Assembly: GCF_027484705.1 (NCBI RefSeq)
Contig: NZ_JAIXSL010000010.1
Location: forward strand, 62,001 to 126,000
Direction of reading: 5' to 3'
DNA from: Flavobacterium sp.
GTDB lineage: Bacteria > Bacteroidota > Bacteroidia > Flavobacteriales > Flavobacteriaceae
DNA length: 64,000 bases
The translations under genes were made by a program, and so were the position numbers. Of the stretch, positions 18,101-27,024 are shown one piece after another (the first letter of the stretch is position 1; each line of letters begins with the position of its first letter). The notes below the pieces were generated by a model. The model saw only the letters and a list, made by a program, of their open reading frames with translations. It was not told the origin of the DNA and made no database searches.

Positions 18101-21100
18101 ACGCTGACCAAATTAAAAGTGGTAGTCACTGATAAAGGAATGCTCAAAGTAGCGGTTCCTGATGCACCGATATTAATAGTTGCAGGATTCACTCCATTGA
18201 TGTTGTAAACCACTGTAGAATTTGGTGTTCCTGTAAAAAGTATCGCTGCGATTGTTCCCGAACAAACCGTTCCGCTTGACGAAACTGTAGCCGTCGGCAA
18301 TGGATTGATGGTGATGGTGATGCTATCGGTGAGCAATTTAGTACATGATGGCGTTCCTGCAGAAACTACATTTACCAATGTGTAAACTGTAGTTGCCGAT
18401 AACGAACCGGTTAGTGTTGCCGTACCTGAACCATCCAGAACAATGGTCTGATTAACGCCATTATTCACAGTATAAGTTACTGTAGCATTCGCTGTCCCTG
18501 TAAAAGTAACTGTCGTGTTAGCTCCCAAACATACACTTGAAGGACCAGCAATCGTCGCATTTGGCAATGGCGAAACAGTTATTGTAACGCTACCCGTTTG
18601 AGGTTGACTGCAACCCGGCGTTCCTGTTGTTGAGATGCTCACCAATGAAATAGTCGTTGTGCTTGAATAAGTATTGGTATATGTTGCGACTCCCGAAGCG
18701 TCTAAGGTGATGGTCTGACTGTTTCCGCCGACCGTGAAAGTTACGATAGCATTTGGTGTTCCGGTAAAAGTAACCGAAGCACTCGAACCTGAACAAATCG
18801 TAGCATCTGAAGTAAGGACAACTGACGGCACAGCTTGGACTGTTATTGTACTAGTAGCCGTAAGCGGTTGCGTACAACTTGGCGTTCCAGAAGTCGTCGC
18901 ATCGACCAAACTAAAAACGGTTGTGGCATTGTAAGTATTGGTTATTGACGCTGAACCAGAGGCATCTAAAACTATCGTTTGATTAGCCCCACTGTTGATG
19001 GTATAAGTAACGGTAGCATTAGCGGGACCAGTAAATGTCATGATAGCACTAGAACCAAAACAAATGGTAGCATCCGGAGATAAGGTCACTACCGGCAGAG
19101 GAATAACCGTTATGGTTACGCTTCCGGTTTGAGGCTGTGTACAAGGCGTTGTTCCTGAAGAAGTAACGCTTACCAAAGTATAAACAGTAGTTGCAGTATA
19201 GGCATTTGTTATTGAGGCCGTTCCTGAAGCATCTAAAATAATGGTTTGGTTCGCCCCGCCATTGACCGTATAAGTAACAGTCGCATCAGCCGTTCCTGTA
19301 AAGGTAACAGTGGCATTCGTTCCCTCACAAATAGTAGTGTTGTCTACAGCAATGGTCACTGTTGGCAACGGCAATACGGTTATGGTAACGGTTCCTGTTT
19401 GAGGCTGACCACAACTTGGCGTTCCGGCAGTGGCAACACTTACTAAATTAAAGGTAGCGTTTGCTGAATAAGTATTGGTCAATGTTGCAGATCCTGAAGC
19501 ATCTAAGGTAATGGTTTGGTTCGCTCCACTATTGATGGTGTAAGTAGCAATAGCATTAGGCGTTCCTGTAAAAGTCACCGTTGCTGAACCTCCAGAGCAA
19601 ATCGCCACATCTGAAGCTATGCTAACTATTGGCAAATCAACGACCGTTATGGTCACAGATCCTGTTTGCGGTTGCGTACAGACTGGTGTTCCTGCGGTGG
19701 TAATATCAATTAATGTGAAAGTTGTCGTTGTAGTATAAGAATTGGCAATAGTAGCTAGCCCAGCAGTATCTAAAGTTATCGTTTGATTAGCTGAACCGGT
19801 AGTATAAGTCACGGTAGCATTGGGCGTTCCTGTAAAAGTCACCGTAGCGGTCGAACCGGTACAAATCGTTTGGCTTGAAGCTATCGTAACTGTAGGCAAT
19901 GGCAAAACTGTAATGGTCACCGTACCCGTTTGAGGTTGTACACAAACCGGAATCGTCGGTGTAGCTACACTCACTAAATTAAATACGGTTGTCGCGGTAT
20001 AATTATTTACAATAGTTGCTATTCCGCCCGCGTCGAGCACGATCGTTTGATTCGCTCCGCCATTGACAGTATAAGTTACTGTAGCATTCGCCGTTCCTGT
20101 AAAAGTTACTGTTGCTGAACTATTAGGACAAATATTTTGACTTCCTGAAATACTCACTGTAGGAAGCGGAATGACTGTAATCACCACTGATCCCGTTTGT
20201 GGTTGCACACAACTTGGCGTGCCAGCAGAAGCGACACTTACCAACGCAAATGTTGTTGTTGCTGAATACGTATTGGTTACGGTAGCCGTTCCGGCAGCAT
20301 TTAAAACAATGGTTTGGTTCGTGCCGCCATTAATAGTATAGGTAACCGTTGCATTCGCCGTACCTGTAAAAGTCACTGTAGCCGGAGTTCCTAAACAGAC
20401 CGAAGTACTCGACGCGATGGTAACCGTTGGCAATGGCAAAATGGTAATGGTCACAGAACCTGTTTGTGGCAAAGTACAAACCGGAATGGTCGCCGTAGCA
20501 ATGCTCACTAAATTAAAAATTGTTGTTGCACTATAAGTGTTCGTAATGCTTGCAGTTCCTGCCGCATCCAAAACAATAGTTTGATTCGCCCCACCATTAA
20601 TAGTATAGGTAACTATAGCATTTGCAGTTCCCGTAAAAGTAACCGTTGCCGGACTGTTAGGGCAAATATTTTGACTCGAAGTAATGGTTACTGATGGCGG
20701 CGGGATAACCGTAATAACCATCGAAGCCGATTGCGGTTGTATACAGACCGGAGTGGTTGCTGAAGCGACACTTACCAATGTAAAGGTAGTTGTAGCCGTA
20801 TAAGTATTGGTTATCGATGCGGTTCCTACAGCATTTAAAACGATGGTTTGATTCGCTCCGCCATTGACCGTATAAGTTACCGTCGCATTGGCTGTTCCTG
20901 TAAAAGTAACCGTAGCTGTGGAACCCGAACAAATCGATACGTTAGAAGAAATTGTTACTGTCGGCAGCGGCAAAACCGTTATTGTTACCGAACCAGACAA
21001 ATTCTGTCCACATACCGGCGTCCCTGAAGAAGCGATACTTACCAAATTAAATACCGTATTAGCAGTGTAAGTATTGCTAACAGTACCCGAACCGGAGCCA

Positions 21101-22275
21101 TCCAATACAATTGTCTGATTAGCCCCACTATTAATTGTATAAGTTACCGTTGCATTAGGTGTTCCAGTAAAAGTTACGACAGCATTCGAACCCGAACAAA
21201 TCGTCGGCGTATTGACAGCAATAGTAGCAGTTGGCAAAGGCAAAACATTAATGATTACCGTTGAAGAAGCCGGCGAACAAACCGAAGCAGTTACATTATA
21301 AGTAAAGGTATACGAACCAACCGCCAGAGAAGAAACATCAATCGTTCCTAAATTTCCATTAGTGGTTGGCAACGGGCCTGTCCATGTTCCGGTAGCGTCA
21401 GGCGTTCCGCCCAATTCATCAAACAAATTGAAAGGCGCGGTGGTCGGAATATCAGAAATACAAATACCTCTTGTAGCATTTGAACCAGGATCATTGGGGT
21501 CGTTAAAGATGACTGACACATCAAGACGGGTGATGCTTTCACAAAACTCATCAGAAGACGCGGCGTAATAGGTTTGCCCTTCAATCAAAGGCGTCGACAA
21601 AGGTATTTCTACTCCTGAAGTAGAGCTTAAGTACCAAAGCACGTTGCTTCCACTGACTACAAAGTCAGCCACCGTAGGCGTGGGCGTAGAACAAAGCACC
21701 TGAACATTATCTCCAGTCGGCGGTGGCAAAATCCTTACAGCCACAAAAACCCTTTGCCTTGATGTTTCACAACCCGTATTGGGATTGATCTGGCTCGCGT
21801 AATAAAAAGTATTGTTGATTAAAGAAGTCGTCGGCGCCAAAGCGGTTCCACCAGTCGGAGACAAATACCACTGAATCATATTTCCCGTCGCCTGAAGATC
21901 CTCAACAGTAGATTCCTCACAAAATCCTTGTTGCTGCGCTACTACCGAAGGCTTAGTATAAATACTCACTACCACCGGCTGGCGAACACAGGTTCCCGTA
22001 TTGTCATCGGCAAAATAATCTTCGCCATTATTCAAAGCAATTGAAGGAGATAAAGCCACACCCCCAGTAGCATTAGCATACCATTTAACTCCACCTCCAT
22101 TATCCGTTGCAGCAAGATTGGCAATAGTCGGCGACTCGGTATCGCAAAATGACTGAGCAGGATCGTTGACCGACGGACATTGCCCAAACGAATTTAAAGC
22201 AAACCCGAAACAGGCTAAGAACAAGTAAAGATGAAGTGTGTTTTTTCTACCAAGAGTATTAATTCCCATAAGCAT
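15106..22275 (-). CDS. Giant SprB-like repeat adhesin with T9SS type B sorting domain
   Basis: A 2389-residue surface protein. Layout: signal peptide (LFLACFGFALNSFGQ); three Ig-like segments of the SprB type (KWYANATGG, QWYLSPTGG, LWYLSSTSG); a GTW-type Ig unit; about 12 tandem ~89-residue repeats (P-L-P-T-V-T-I-A-S-S, A-T-V-T-F-T-G-T-x-N-A-T-V-T-Y, G-A-N-Q-T-I-V-L-D); about 6 repeats of ~80 residues with GGTWxPALASGTxxFNPAVD; 3 longer repeats; an Ig-like TIVWYNANTGG unit; and the C-terminal sorting domain DGFSPNGDNVNDTFEI, FNRYGNILY, PVGVYFYILQYNDG. Each repeat has paired Cys. Such proteins are moved along the cell during gliding or mediate adhesion. It is the first gene of the operon with PorP/SprF and OmpA. 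Confidence 0.93.
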   Translation of the reverse strand: MLMGINTLGRKNTLHLYLFLACFGFALNSFGQCPSVNDPAQSFCDTESPTIANLAATDNGGGVKWYANATGGVALSPSIALNNGEDYFADDNTGTCVRQPVVVSIYTKPSVVAQQQGFCEESTVEDLQATGNMIQWYLSPTGGTALAPTTSLINNTFYYASQINPNTGCETSRQRVFVAVRILPPPTGDNVQVLCSTPTPTVADFVVSGSNVLWYLSSTSGVEIPLSTPLIEGQTYYAASSDEFCESITRLDVSVIFNDPNDPGSNATRGICISDIPTTAPFNLFDELGGTPDATGTWTGPLPTTNGNLGTIDVSSLAVGSYTFTYNVTASVCSPASSTVIINVLPLPTATIAVNTPTICSGSNAVVTFTGTPNATVTYTINSGANQTIVLDGSGSGTVSNTYTANTVFNLVSIASSGTPVCGQNLSGSVTITVLPLPTVTISSNVSICSGSTATVTFTGTANATVTYTVNGGANQTIVLNAVGTASITNTYTATTTFTLVSVASATTPVCIQPQSASMVITVIPPPSVTITSSQNICPNSPATVTFTGTANAIVTYTINGGANQTIVLDAAGTASITNTYSATTIFNLVSIATATIPVCTLPQTGSVTITILPLPTVTIASSTSVCLGTPATVTFTGTANATVTYTINGGTNQTIVLNAAGTATVTNTYSATTTFALVSVASAGTPSCVQPQTGSVVITVIPLPTVSISGSQNICPNSSATVTFTGTANATVTYTVNGGANQTIVLDAGGIATIVNNYTATTVFNLVSVATPTIPVCVQPQTGTVTITVLPLPTVTIASSQTICTGSTATVTFTGTPNATVTYTTGSANQTITLDTAGLATIANSYTTTTTFTLIDITTAGTPVCTQPQTGSVTITVVDLPIVSIASDVAICSGGSATVTFTGTPNAIATYTINSGANQTITLDASGSATLTNTYSANATFNLVSVATAGTPSCGQPQTGTVTITVLPLPTVTIAVDNTTICEGTNATVTFTGTADATVTYTVNGGANQTIILDASGTASITNAYTATTVYTLVSVTSSGTTPCTQPQTGSVTITVIPLPVVTLSPDATICFGSSAIMTFTGPANATVTYTINSGANQTIVLDASGSASITNTYNATTVFSLVDATTSGTPSCTQPLTATSTITVQAVPSVVLTSDATICSGSSASVTFTGTPNAIVTFTVGGNSQTITLDASGVATYTNTYSSTTTISLVSISTTGTPGCSQPQTGSVTITVSPLPNATIAGPSSVCLGANTTVTFTGTANATVTYTVNNGVNQTIVLDGSGTATLTGSLSATTVYTLVNVVSAGTPSCTKLLTDSITITINPLPTATVSSSGTVCSGTIAAILFTGTPNSTVVYNINGVNPATINIGASGTATLSIPLSVTTTFNLVSVTLTNPPSCTQTLTGSTTMTVTQPPSAGSNANLRICSNDVPQDLFLLLGASAQPGGTWASATGVPLASGTGFFNPAVDAAGPYIYTVAGTPPCVNDTALVMVTIVTAPNAGTNGNAPLCSNIDPVDLTTYLGGTPQAGGTWLPALSSGTNMFNPAVDVAGNYTYTVNGTAPCGSASATVTVSIRVGPNAGAPASTTLCVNSAPINLFPLLGPLAEAGGTWVPALASGTDLFNPAVDAPNVYVYTLSGNAPCDNDTATVTVIVNPVPDAGDDNSTNICSNSAPVDLTTRLGGTPQPGGVWSPALASGTNMFDPSVDLSGVYTYTVGDPFCAPDHADLTVVVRQGPEAGANGATTFCITDAPRDLFLSLNGTPQAGGTWSPALASGTGVFNPAVDVAQDYTYTLSGNDPCDNDSAIVSVTVNPIPDAGTSAGNQDVCNSQGTFDLNSLLIGAQTGGIWTDATNQVVTNTVDVTTLAPATYTYTYTITNTCGTDAATVQFTILTNPILDAANISVSSPNCKGDNVTVTFNGMVDGAYVLNYDLSISNILVNQNAPVTISGGTGILTISASDIPNTGTTRVTFLNITNATTSCTVPINPNVSADFIIKPTSDLDNANLSIANICFGNPAVVSINGATGLTDGNYQFVYSIPSGTPNTDTTGVIAIAGGAGQFTIPAATLSTSATFTLTISSIVNLSGGCNNLTETANASFIVSPLPDLSNGVMTAATACLNTSNEITLASQTAIPLQDGSYNITYDLSGAATATHTDLVTVVSGTGTFTIPAADLTTAGNVTVTITQIVGVVGLCNTANIGIAPFTFEVSTAVDTPVLGPNGSKFCAPTNPTIATLTANITGTQTIVWYNANTGGTAYASTDLLVDATTYFAAIQAATGCESETRLPVLVTLDPCDDILIPDGFSPNGDNVNDTFEIKNLTTKYPAFKLEIFNRYGNILYKGDINTPNWDGTTSEGGIKFGDKTVPVGVYFYILQYNDGVMDDKQGRLYLSR
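16606..18039 (-). repeat. Coding tandem array, ~6 units of ~239 bp
   Basis: A second repeat type in the same gene, spaced about 80 codons, with A-G-G-T-W-x-P-A-L-A-S-G-T and F-N-P-A-V-D followed by Y-T-Y-T-V. It lies between the 89-residue array and three longer C-terminal repeats (about 15660-16605). Confidence 0.8.
18040..21243 (-). repeat. Coding tandem array, ~12 units of ~267 bp
   Basis: Within the giant adhesin gene, the motif P-L-P-x-V-x-I ... A-T-V-T-F-T-G-T recurs about every 89 codons, giving about 12 units in 3.2 kb. Many units are clearly similar at the DNA level (shared words such as gttcctgtaaaagt and aatggtttg), so unequal crossing-over could change copy number. Confidence 0.85.
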
Positions 22276-22612
22276 AACAAATTGACCAATTAAGAAATTT
22301 ACAGCACCAATAAAGCGGCTTTCATAATAAAAATCTAATGTCTTCGAGTCTTTGAATCACCTTTGTATACGGCCAATTCAGACTAAAAACTATAGTCCAG
22401 ATTACAGTTACTATATTACTGCAATTAATCTTTTCAAAATTTGAATCATTTTAATGTTATGAACAAAATCATCAACAGCCTGTTGATAAAAAACAGTAGC
22501 GGAATTAAATTTTAAATTATTGTTTTTCAATATTTTAAAATTTAAAAATAAAAATAACAGTAAAAAAAAAGTGTTTTTAGAGGCAAAAAATAAAGTTTTC
22601 AACAGCAGGATA
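22276..22612. other. A/T-rich non-coding gap upstream of the giant adhesin
   Basis: About 340 bases without a supportable gene, very rich in A/T with A- and T-runs (22500-22612). It must hold the promoter and leader of the adhesin operon. I find no exact TAnnTTTG box close to the adhesin start. Words resembling DnaA boxes (tgttgataaa, tattcacaaa) occur but do not form a cluster. Confidence 0.5.
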
Positions 22613-22646
22613 TTCACAAAAAAAACGACCTAAAATACAGTCGTTT
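22613..22646 (-). terminator. Terminator of the mnmA-containing operon
   Basis: On the minus strand AAAACGAC and GTCGTTTT form a perfect 8-bp stem with a 10-base loop, followed by a run of eight T. It lies 75 bases beyond the stop of the small secreted protein gene. Confidence 0.88.
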
Positions 22647-22721
22647 TGATTAAAATTGATGCTAAAACTACCTTCAAAAATTTCAACAGAAAAAAGTAGC
22701 ATCATCCAAAAAATTAAAAAA

Positions 22722-23147
22722 CTAGCGCTCGCCTTTTTCGATGTAATTTACGATGTTATACACCACGATAAAGTTTTTCTGATTGATGTAAAGTTGTTTT
22801 CGGTTGTCTTGTTTTTTTCTGGTGATAATCGAAATTGTAAAAGGATTCCCATCATCATCTTTGCAAGTAAAAGGGTAAATGATATCGTTGTCATTCTCTT
22901 CCTTGTCTTCATAATTCAGGATGTCGTATAACTGAACTTCCTGCGAGTAAATAACGATGCGGTTTTTATTGGTATCTAAAGTGATTACTATAGATGTATC
23001 TTTGAGATCAGACCATTTCCCCCAATCGCCTTTGGAATCTTTTTCCATGACGCTAAAACCAGTCGTCAGAAATTTATAGGTTTGGGCTTCTGTGTGCAAA
23101 GCAATAAAAACGATCAGAAAAAAACTGTAGATATACTTCAACTTCAT
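22722..23147 (-). CDS. Small secreted protein of unknown function
   Basis: 141 residues with signal peptide (FFLIVFIALHTEAQ). The mature part alternates polar and hydrophobic residues as in a beta-rich lipocalin-like or barrel domain (IVITLDTNKNRIVIYSQ, NPFTISIITRKK, LYINQKNFIVVYNIV). I do not recognise a named family. It starts 17 bases after the nitronate monooxygenase-like gene on the same strand and precedes a strong terminator, so it is probably the last gene of the mnmA operon. Confidence 0.65.
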   Translation of the reverse strand: MKLKYIYSFFLIVFIALHTEAQTYKFLTTGFSVMEKDSKGDWGKWSDLKDTSIVITLDTNKNRIVIYSQEVQLYDILNYEDKEENDNDIIYPFTCKDDDGNPFTISIITRKKQDNRKQLYINQKNFIVVYNIVNYIEKGER

Positions 23148-23164
23148 AGTTTTGAATTTACGAT

Positions 23165-24109
23165 TTAAAAATGAATCCGCGATATCGATTCTTTTACTTG
23201 ATCAAACTCCGCCATAACCTCATCGATGATTTGCGCTACAGGTTTGATTTCATCAATCAGTCCGGCGATTTGACCGATTTCAAGTTCGCCTTCAATCAAG
23301 TCACCCTCAAACATACCGCGCTTGGCCCTCGCCCGCCCTAACAAAGTTTTCAATTGTTCAGTGGTCGGACATTGGTTGTATAAATCCTGCAAATCATTAT
23401 AGAATTTATTCTTGATCAAACGCACAGGTGCAAGTTCTTTTAAGGTCAATTGTGTGCCGCCTTCTTCGACTTCGATAATGGTTTTCTTGAAATCCTCATG
23501 CGACGAAGATTCGACCGTTGCTGCAAAACGGCTTCCCATCTGAACGCCATCTGCGCCCAAAACCATTGCCGCTAACATGCCTCTTCCTGTAGCGATCCCT
23601 CCCGCGGCAATCAAAGGAATGGTGATATTTCTTCTGACCATCGGAATCAGCGTCAAGGTTGTAGTTTCTTCTCTTCCGTTATGACCACCGGCTTCAAATC
23701 CTTCGGCTACGACCGCATCGACTCCGGCTTCCTGCGCTTTCAACGCAAACTTGGAACTGCTCACCACATGAACTACCGTGATGCCGTTTGCCTTCAAATG
23801 CGATGTCCATGTTTTTGGATTTCCAGCGGATGTGAACACGATTTTCACGCCTTCTTCTATAATGATGTTGATGATTTCTTCGATGTTCGGATACAGCATC
23901 GGCACATTGACCCCGAAAGGTTTGTCGGTCGCTTTTTTACATTTCTGAATGTGTTCGCGCAAGACTTCCGGATACATCGAACCGGCTCCAATTAAGCCTA
24001 ATCCTCCGGCGTTACTGACTGCGCTAGCCAATTTGTAACCGCTATTCCAAATCATTCCGCCTTGTATAATCGGATACTGGATGTTGAAAAGTTGCGTAAT
24101 CTGATTCAT
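23165..24109 (-). CDS. Nitronate monooxygenase-like FMN enzyme
   Basis: TIM-barrel flavoprotein of the NPD/FabK family. Signatures: YPIIQGGMIWNSGYKLASAVSNAGGLGLIG at the N-terminus (here split into two halves, the first ending MIWNSG), PFGVNVPM, VVAEGFEAGGHNG with the catalytic-site His, PLIAAGGIATGRG and LGADGVQMGSRF for phosphate and FMN binding. Family members oxidise propionate-3-nitronate or act as enoyl-ACP reductase FabK; sequence alone does not separate these. Its ATG overlaps the stop of the upstream protease gene by one base (TAATG on the minus strand), indicating translational coupling. Confidence 0.85.
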   Translation of the reverse strand: MNQITQLFNIQYPIIQGGMIWNSGYKLASAVSNAGGLGLIGAGSMYPEVLREHIQKCKKATDKPFGVNVPMLYPNIEEIINIIIEEGVKIVFTSAGNPKTWTSHLKANGITVVHVVSSSKFALKAQEAGVDAVVAEGFEAGGHNGREETTTLTLIPMVRRNITIPLIAAGGIATGRGMLAAMVLGADGVQMGSRFAATVESSSHEDFKKTIIEVEEGGTQLTLKELAPVRLIKNKFYNDLQDLYNQCPTTEQLKTLLGRARAKRGMFEGDLIEGELEIGQIAGLIDEIKPVAQIIDEVMAEFDQVKESISRIHF

Positions 24110-25725
24110 TATTGCTTCGAAATTTTCCCGGATTGCGAATAGTTATTGGACTGTATGGTATAGAGATACATACCTGAATTGATTTCATTCAAAGTGAAAG
24201 TCGCATTCTGATCTGAAACTTTTTGTTGCAAAACCAATTGGCCTAAAGTATTGTAAATGCTCACATCAGCACTATCATATCCGTCTGGAAAAGAGATCGT
24301 AATATTGTCTTTTGTCGGATTTGGGAAAATTAAGAACTTAGATTCCGTCTGATTCTGAACAGCCAACAATCCATTGTTCAACGCGAGGTTAAAATCCGGG
24401 ATTCCATAACCCAATTCGGCATCAGGGTTGGCATACTGACTAGCCGATTCTTTAATCAATCGCACTATGGTTTCGTTGGTGTAATTGGGTAACGCCTGCC
24501 ACAGACAAGCAACCATTCCAGCAATAATCGGACCCGAAAAAGAAGTCCCGCTTGCCGTAGTAATGTTTCCGTTAGTATTCGACAATACGGATTGCTGTCC
24601 TTGCGCCACGACATCAGGTTTTACCCTTCCGTCAAACGATGGTCCTTGTGAACTGAAACTCGCGTAATTGCCCGCAGCATTGACTGCACCAATCGTTAAA
24701 GCATGCACCGCATCAGCCGGAGCGGAGATATAATGCCAGTCGCTATTGCCTGAATTTCCGGCAGAATTCACAGAAATGATGCCTCTACTGAAAGCCATAT
24801 CAACGCCTTTAGAAATGAAAGCGGTGTGGCCATTCATATCTTCATAAGTAAAATTATAATTGGGATTGTCGAATTCGGTATAACCGAGTGAAGTCGTAAT
24901 GATATCAACACCTAAACGGTCAGCTTCTTCAGCGGCTTCGACCCAAAGCGACAATTCTAAAGGCCATTCGTTATTGCCGTCTTCAGTGATGAACAAGTAG
25001 TACGAAGCGTCTGGCGCCGTGCCCACCAATTGACCGTCTTTGTATCCTCCCATGGTGGAAAGCACCATAGTTCCGTGCGAAATTCCGCTGTAAAAATCAG
25101 CATTTCTGTTCACATAATCATAGCCGCCCAAAATCTGATTGTTATCTCTTAATCTTGCAAAAGGTTCTGCCGTATCAACACCCGGAAAACCACCATCCAT
25201 CACGGCAATGATTTTTCCGGAACCTGTATAATCCTGCTGGTGTAATAGTTGGCCGTTGAGCATCTGGATCTGGTTAGAAGAATTTCCATAATTGAACAAT
25301 GACATATTCTTAAAAAAAGTTTTTCCTTTTTTATTTTTTTTGACTGTGGCTGTTCTGCCGCCTACATTCAAAGACCTGTCGGCAAAATCCAAGTGATCCA
25401 CAAATGGCAAAGTACTTAACGCATTGATAGCTTCGACGCTTCCCTGAACGTGCAATACATTAAACCACTTTGACTTGGCCATCACAGCAATACCGTTGGC
25501 AGCTGCAATTTGGTCAATGTAGGGTTGGTATATCGGCGCATCATGAATATCCAAAGCGATGTTTTGTGTCGTTCTTCGATCTAACGAACGTTGGGACAAT
25601 TCAGACAACGGATTGTTGAAAAAATCCTGCGCATTAGGCTTCGCATTCAAATAGACCCAAGCATCCTGTTGCGAGAAAACCTGAACCGAAATTAAAATCA
25701 ACAATAGAATAATATATTTTTTCAT
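24109..25725 (-). CDS. Subtilisin-like (S8) serine protease with T9SS type A sorting domain
   Basis: Signal peptide (LLLILISVQVFSQ), a prodomain-like region with SQRSLDRR, and a complete S8 triad: Asp in IIAVMDGGFPGVD, His in GISHGTMV, and Ser in TASGTSFSGP; the oxyanion Asn is in NSAGNSGNSD. The C-terminus is a type A sorting domain (FLIFPNPTKDNITI, SIYNTLGQLVLQ, NSGMYLYTI, GKISKQ). The 538-residue protein is therefore an exported, probably active endopeptidase. It follows mnmA by 25 bases and overlaps the nitronate monooxygenase-like gene by one base. Confidence 0.93.
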   Translation of the reverse strand: MKKYIILLLILISVQVFSQQDAWVYLNAKPNAQDFFNNPLSELSQRSLDRRTTQNIALDIHDAPIYQPYIDQIAAANGIAVMAKSKWFNVLHVQGSVEAINALSTLPFVDHLDFADRSLNVGGRTATVKKNKKGKTFFKNMSLFNYGNSSNQIQMLNGQLLHQQDYTGSGKIIAVMDGGFPGVDTAEPFARLRDNNQILGGYDYVNRNADFYSGISHGTMVLSTMGGYKDGQLVGTAPDASYYLFITEDGNNEWPLELSLWVEAAEEADRLGVDIITTSLGYTEFDNPNYNFTYEDMNGHTAFISKGVDMAFSRGIISVNSAGNSGNSDWHYISAPADAVHALTIGAVNAAGNYASFSSQGPSFDGRVKPDVVAQGQQSVLSNTNGNITTASGTSFSGPIIAGMVACLWQALPNYTNETIVRLIKESASQYANPDAELGYGIPDFNLALNNGLLAVQNQTESKFLIFPNPTKDNITISFPDGYDSADVSIYNTLGQLVLQQKVSDQNATFTLNEINSGMYLYTIQSNNYSQSGKISKQ

Positions 25726-25750
25726 AGCCCTATTATTTTAAAATGTAAAC

Positions 25751-26938
25751 TTACGAAATTACTCCAGAACCTACTAATTCCTCATCGAGATACCAAGCGA
25801 CAAATTGTCCTTCGGTGATTGCGGATTGCGGTTCATCAAAAGCGACGTACAATCCTTTTTCAAATTGGTGTAAGGTGGCTTGCTGCAAAGGTTGACGGTA
25901 ACGGATTCTCGCCATCACCTGCATCGATTCGCCGTTGTTCAACTTCAAATCCTGACGCACCCAATGCACTTCGGAAGCCTCAACAAACAAAGCTTTCCTG
26001 AAAAGTCCGGGATGATTGCTGCCTTGTCCTGTATAAATCGTATTGGTTTCTACATCAGTCGCAATCACAAATAAAGCTTCAGGTGTGCCGCCAACGTTGA
26101 GCCCTTTTCGCTGCCCGGTCGTAAAATAATGCGCGCCCTGATGTTTGCCCACGACTTTTCCCATGGCGGGTGTGTAAGCAATGGCCGCGGCTTCAAGTTC
26201 GAGTTGTGCTTCTATCGAATCGGCGCTTGGTTTTGGGTCGAGATATACGGATTCGGTAGCTTCGACCTCGAAAATCAATCCTGCTTTTGGTTGCAGTTTT
26301 TGTTGCAGGAATTCGGGCAAACGCACTTTTCCGATGAAACACAATCCTTGTGAATCTTTCTTTTCAGCGGTCACGAGTTCCATTTCGGTGGCGATGGCGC
26401 GCACTTCGGGTTTGGTCAATTCGCCAATCGGAAATAATGATTTCGATAATTGTTCCTGCGACAATTGGCAAAGAAAATACGATTGGTCTTTATTGGTATC
26501 AACACCGGCAAGCAATTGATAAACCAGTTGACCATCGACTTCGATTTCACCTTTGCGGCAGTAATGTCCGGTAGCAACAAAGTCGGCGCCCAAATCCAAA
26601 GCGATTTTCATGAACACATCGAATTTGATCTCGCGGTTGCACAATACATCGGGATTCGGCGTGCGGCCTTTTTCATATTCATTGAACATATAATCGACGA
26701 TTTTCTCTTTGTATTGCTCGCTGAGATCGACCGTCTGGAAAGGAATGCCTAGTTTCTGCGCGACCAAAAGTGCGTCGTTGCTGTCTTCAAGCCAAGGACA
26801 TTCGTTGGAAATTGTCACAGAATCATCGTGCCAGTTCTTCATGAAAAGCCCGATCACTTCATAACCTTGCTGTTGCAACAGATAAGCCGCAACACTCGAA
26901 TCAACTCCACCGGAAAGCCCGACAACTACACGTTTCAT
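25751..26938 (-). CDS. mnmA: tRNA-specific 2-thiouridylase
   Basis: Installs the 2-thio group on U34 of Lys, Glu and Gln tRNAs using sulfur relayed from a cysteine desulfurase. It has the PP-loop GLSGGVDSS at residues 8-16, the first catalytic Cys in [12 protein letters not shown], and the second in DSQGLCFIG. The tRNA-binding and C-terminal barrel segments are also recognisable ([29 protein letters not shown]). The 395-residue length is normal. It heads a likely four-gene operon with a secreted protease, which is an unrelated function. Confidence 0.96.
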   Translation of the reverse strand: MKRVVVGLSGGVDSSVAAYLLQQQGYEVIGLFMKNWHDDSVTISNECPWLEDSNDALLVAQKLGIPFQTVDLSEQYKEKIVDYMFNEYEKGRTPNPDVLCNREIKFDVFMKIALDLGADFVATGHYCRKGEIEVDGQLVYQLLAGVDTNKDQSYFLCQLSQEQLSKSLFPIGELTKPEVRAIATEMELVTAEKKDSQGLCFIGKVRLPEFLQQKLQPKAGLIFEVEATESVYLDPKPSADSIEAQLELEAAAIAYTPAMGKVVGKHQGAHYFTTGQRKGLNVGGTPEALFVIATDVETNTIYTGQGSNHPGLFRKALFVEASEVHWVRQDLKLNNGESMQVMARIRYRQPLQQATLHQFEKGLYVAFDEPQSAITEGQFVAWYLDEELVGSGVIS

Positions 26939-26957
26939 TTCGCAAAAATTTAAGCTG

Positions 26958-26965
26958 CAAAACTA
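26958..26965 (-). promoter_or_regulatory. Putative -7 box of the mnmA operon
   Basis: Minus strand reads TAGTTTTG, a match to TAnnTTTG, 20 bases before the mnmA ATG. This suggests mnmA has its own promoter separate from the MORN-repeat gene upstream. Confidence 0.5.
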
Positions 26966-27024
26966 CGATAAAATTTTATTTCGATTTGGGTTTTACGAGA
27001 TTCTTAACTTTAGCCTTTGGTTGG

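Noticed and set aside
18040..21243. Regularly spaced repeats resembling an array
   Set aside because: Units are ~267 bp, in frame and coding; spacing and size do not fit CRISPR and no cas genes are present.
15106..22275. Many open frames on the plus strand opposite the giant adhesin gene
   Set aside because: They follow the repeat period of the real gene, lack signal or family features, and are explained by the Thr/Val-rich biased coding of the minus strand.
22440..22640. Possible replication origin (A/T-rich, DnaA-box-like words)
   Set aside because: Only two imperfect matches to TTATCCACA, no cluster, and no dnaA, dnaN or related gene nearby.
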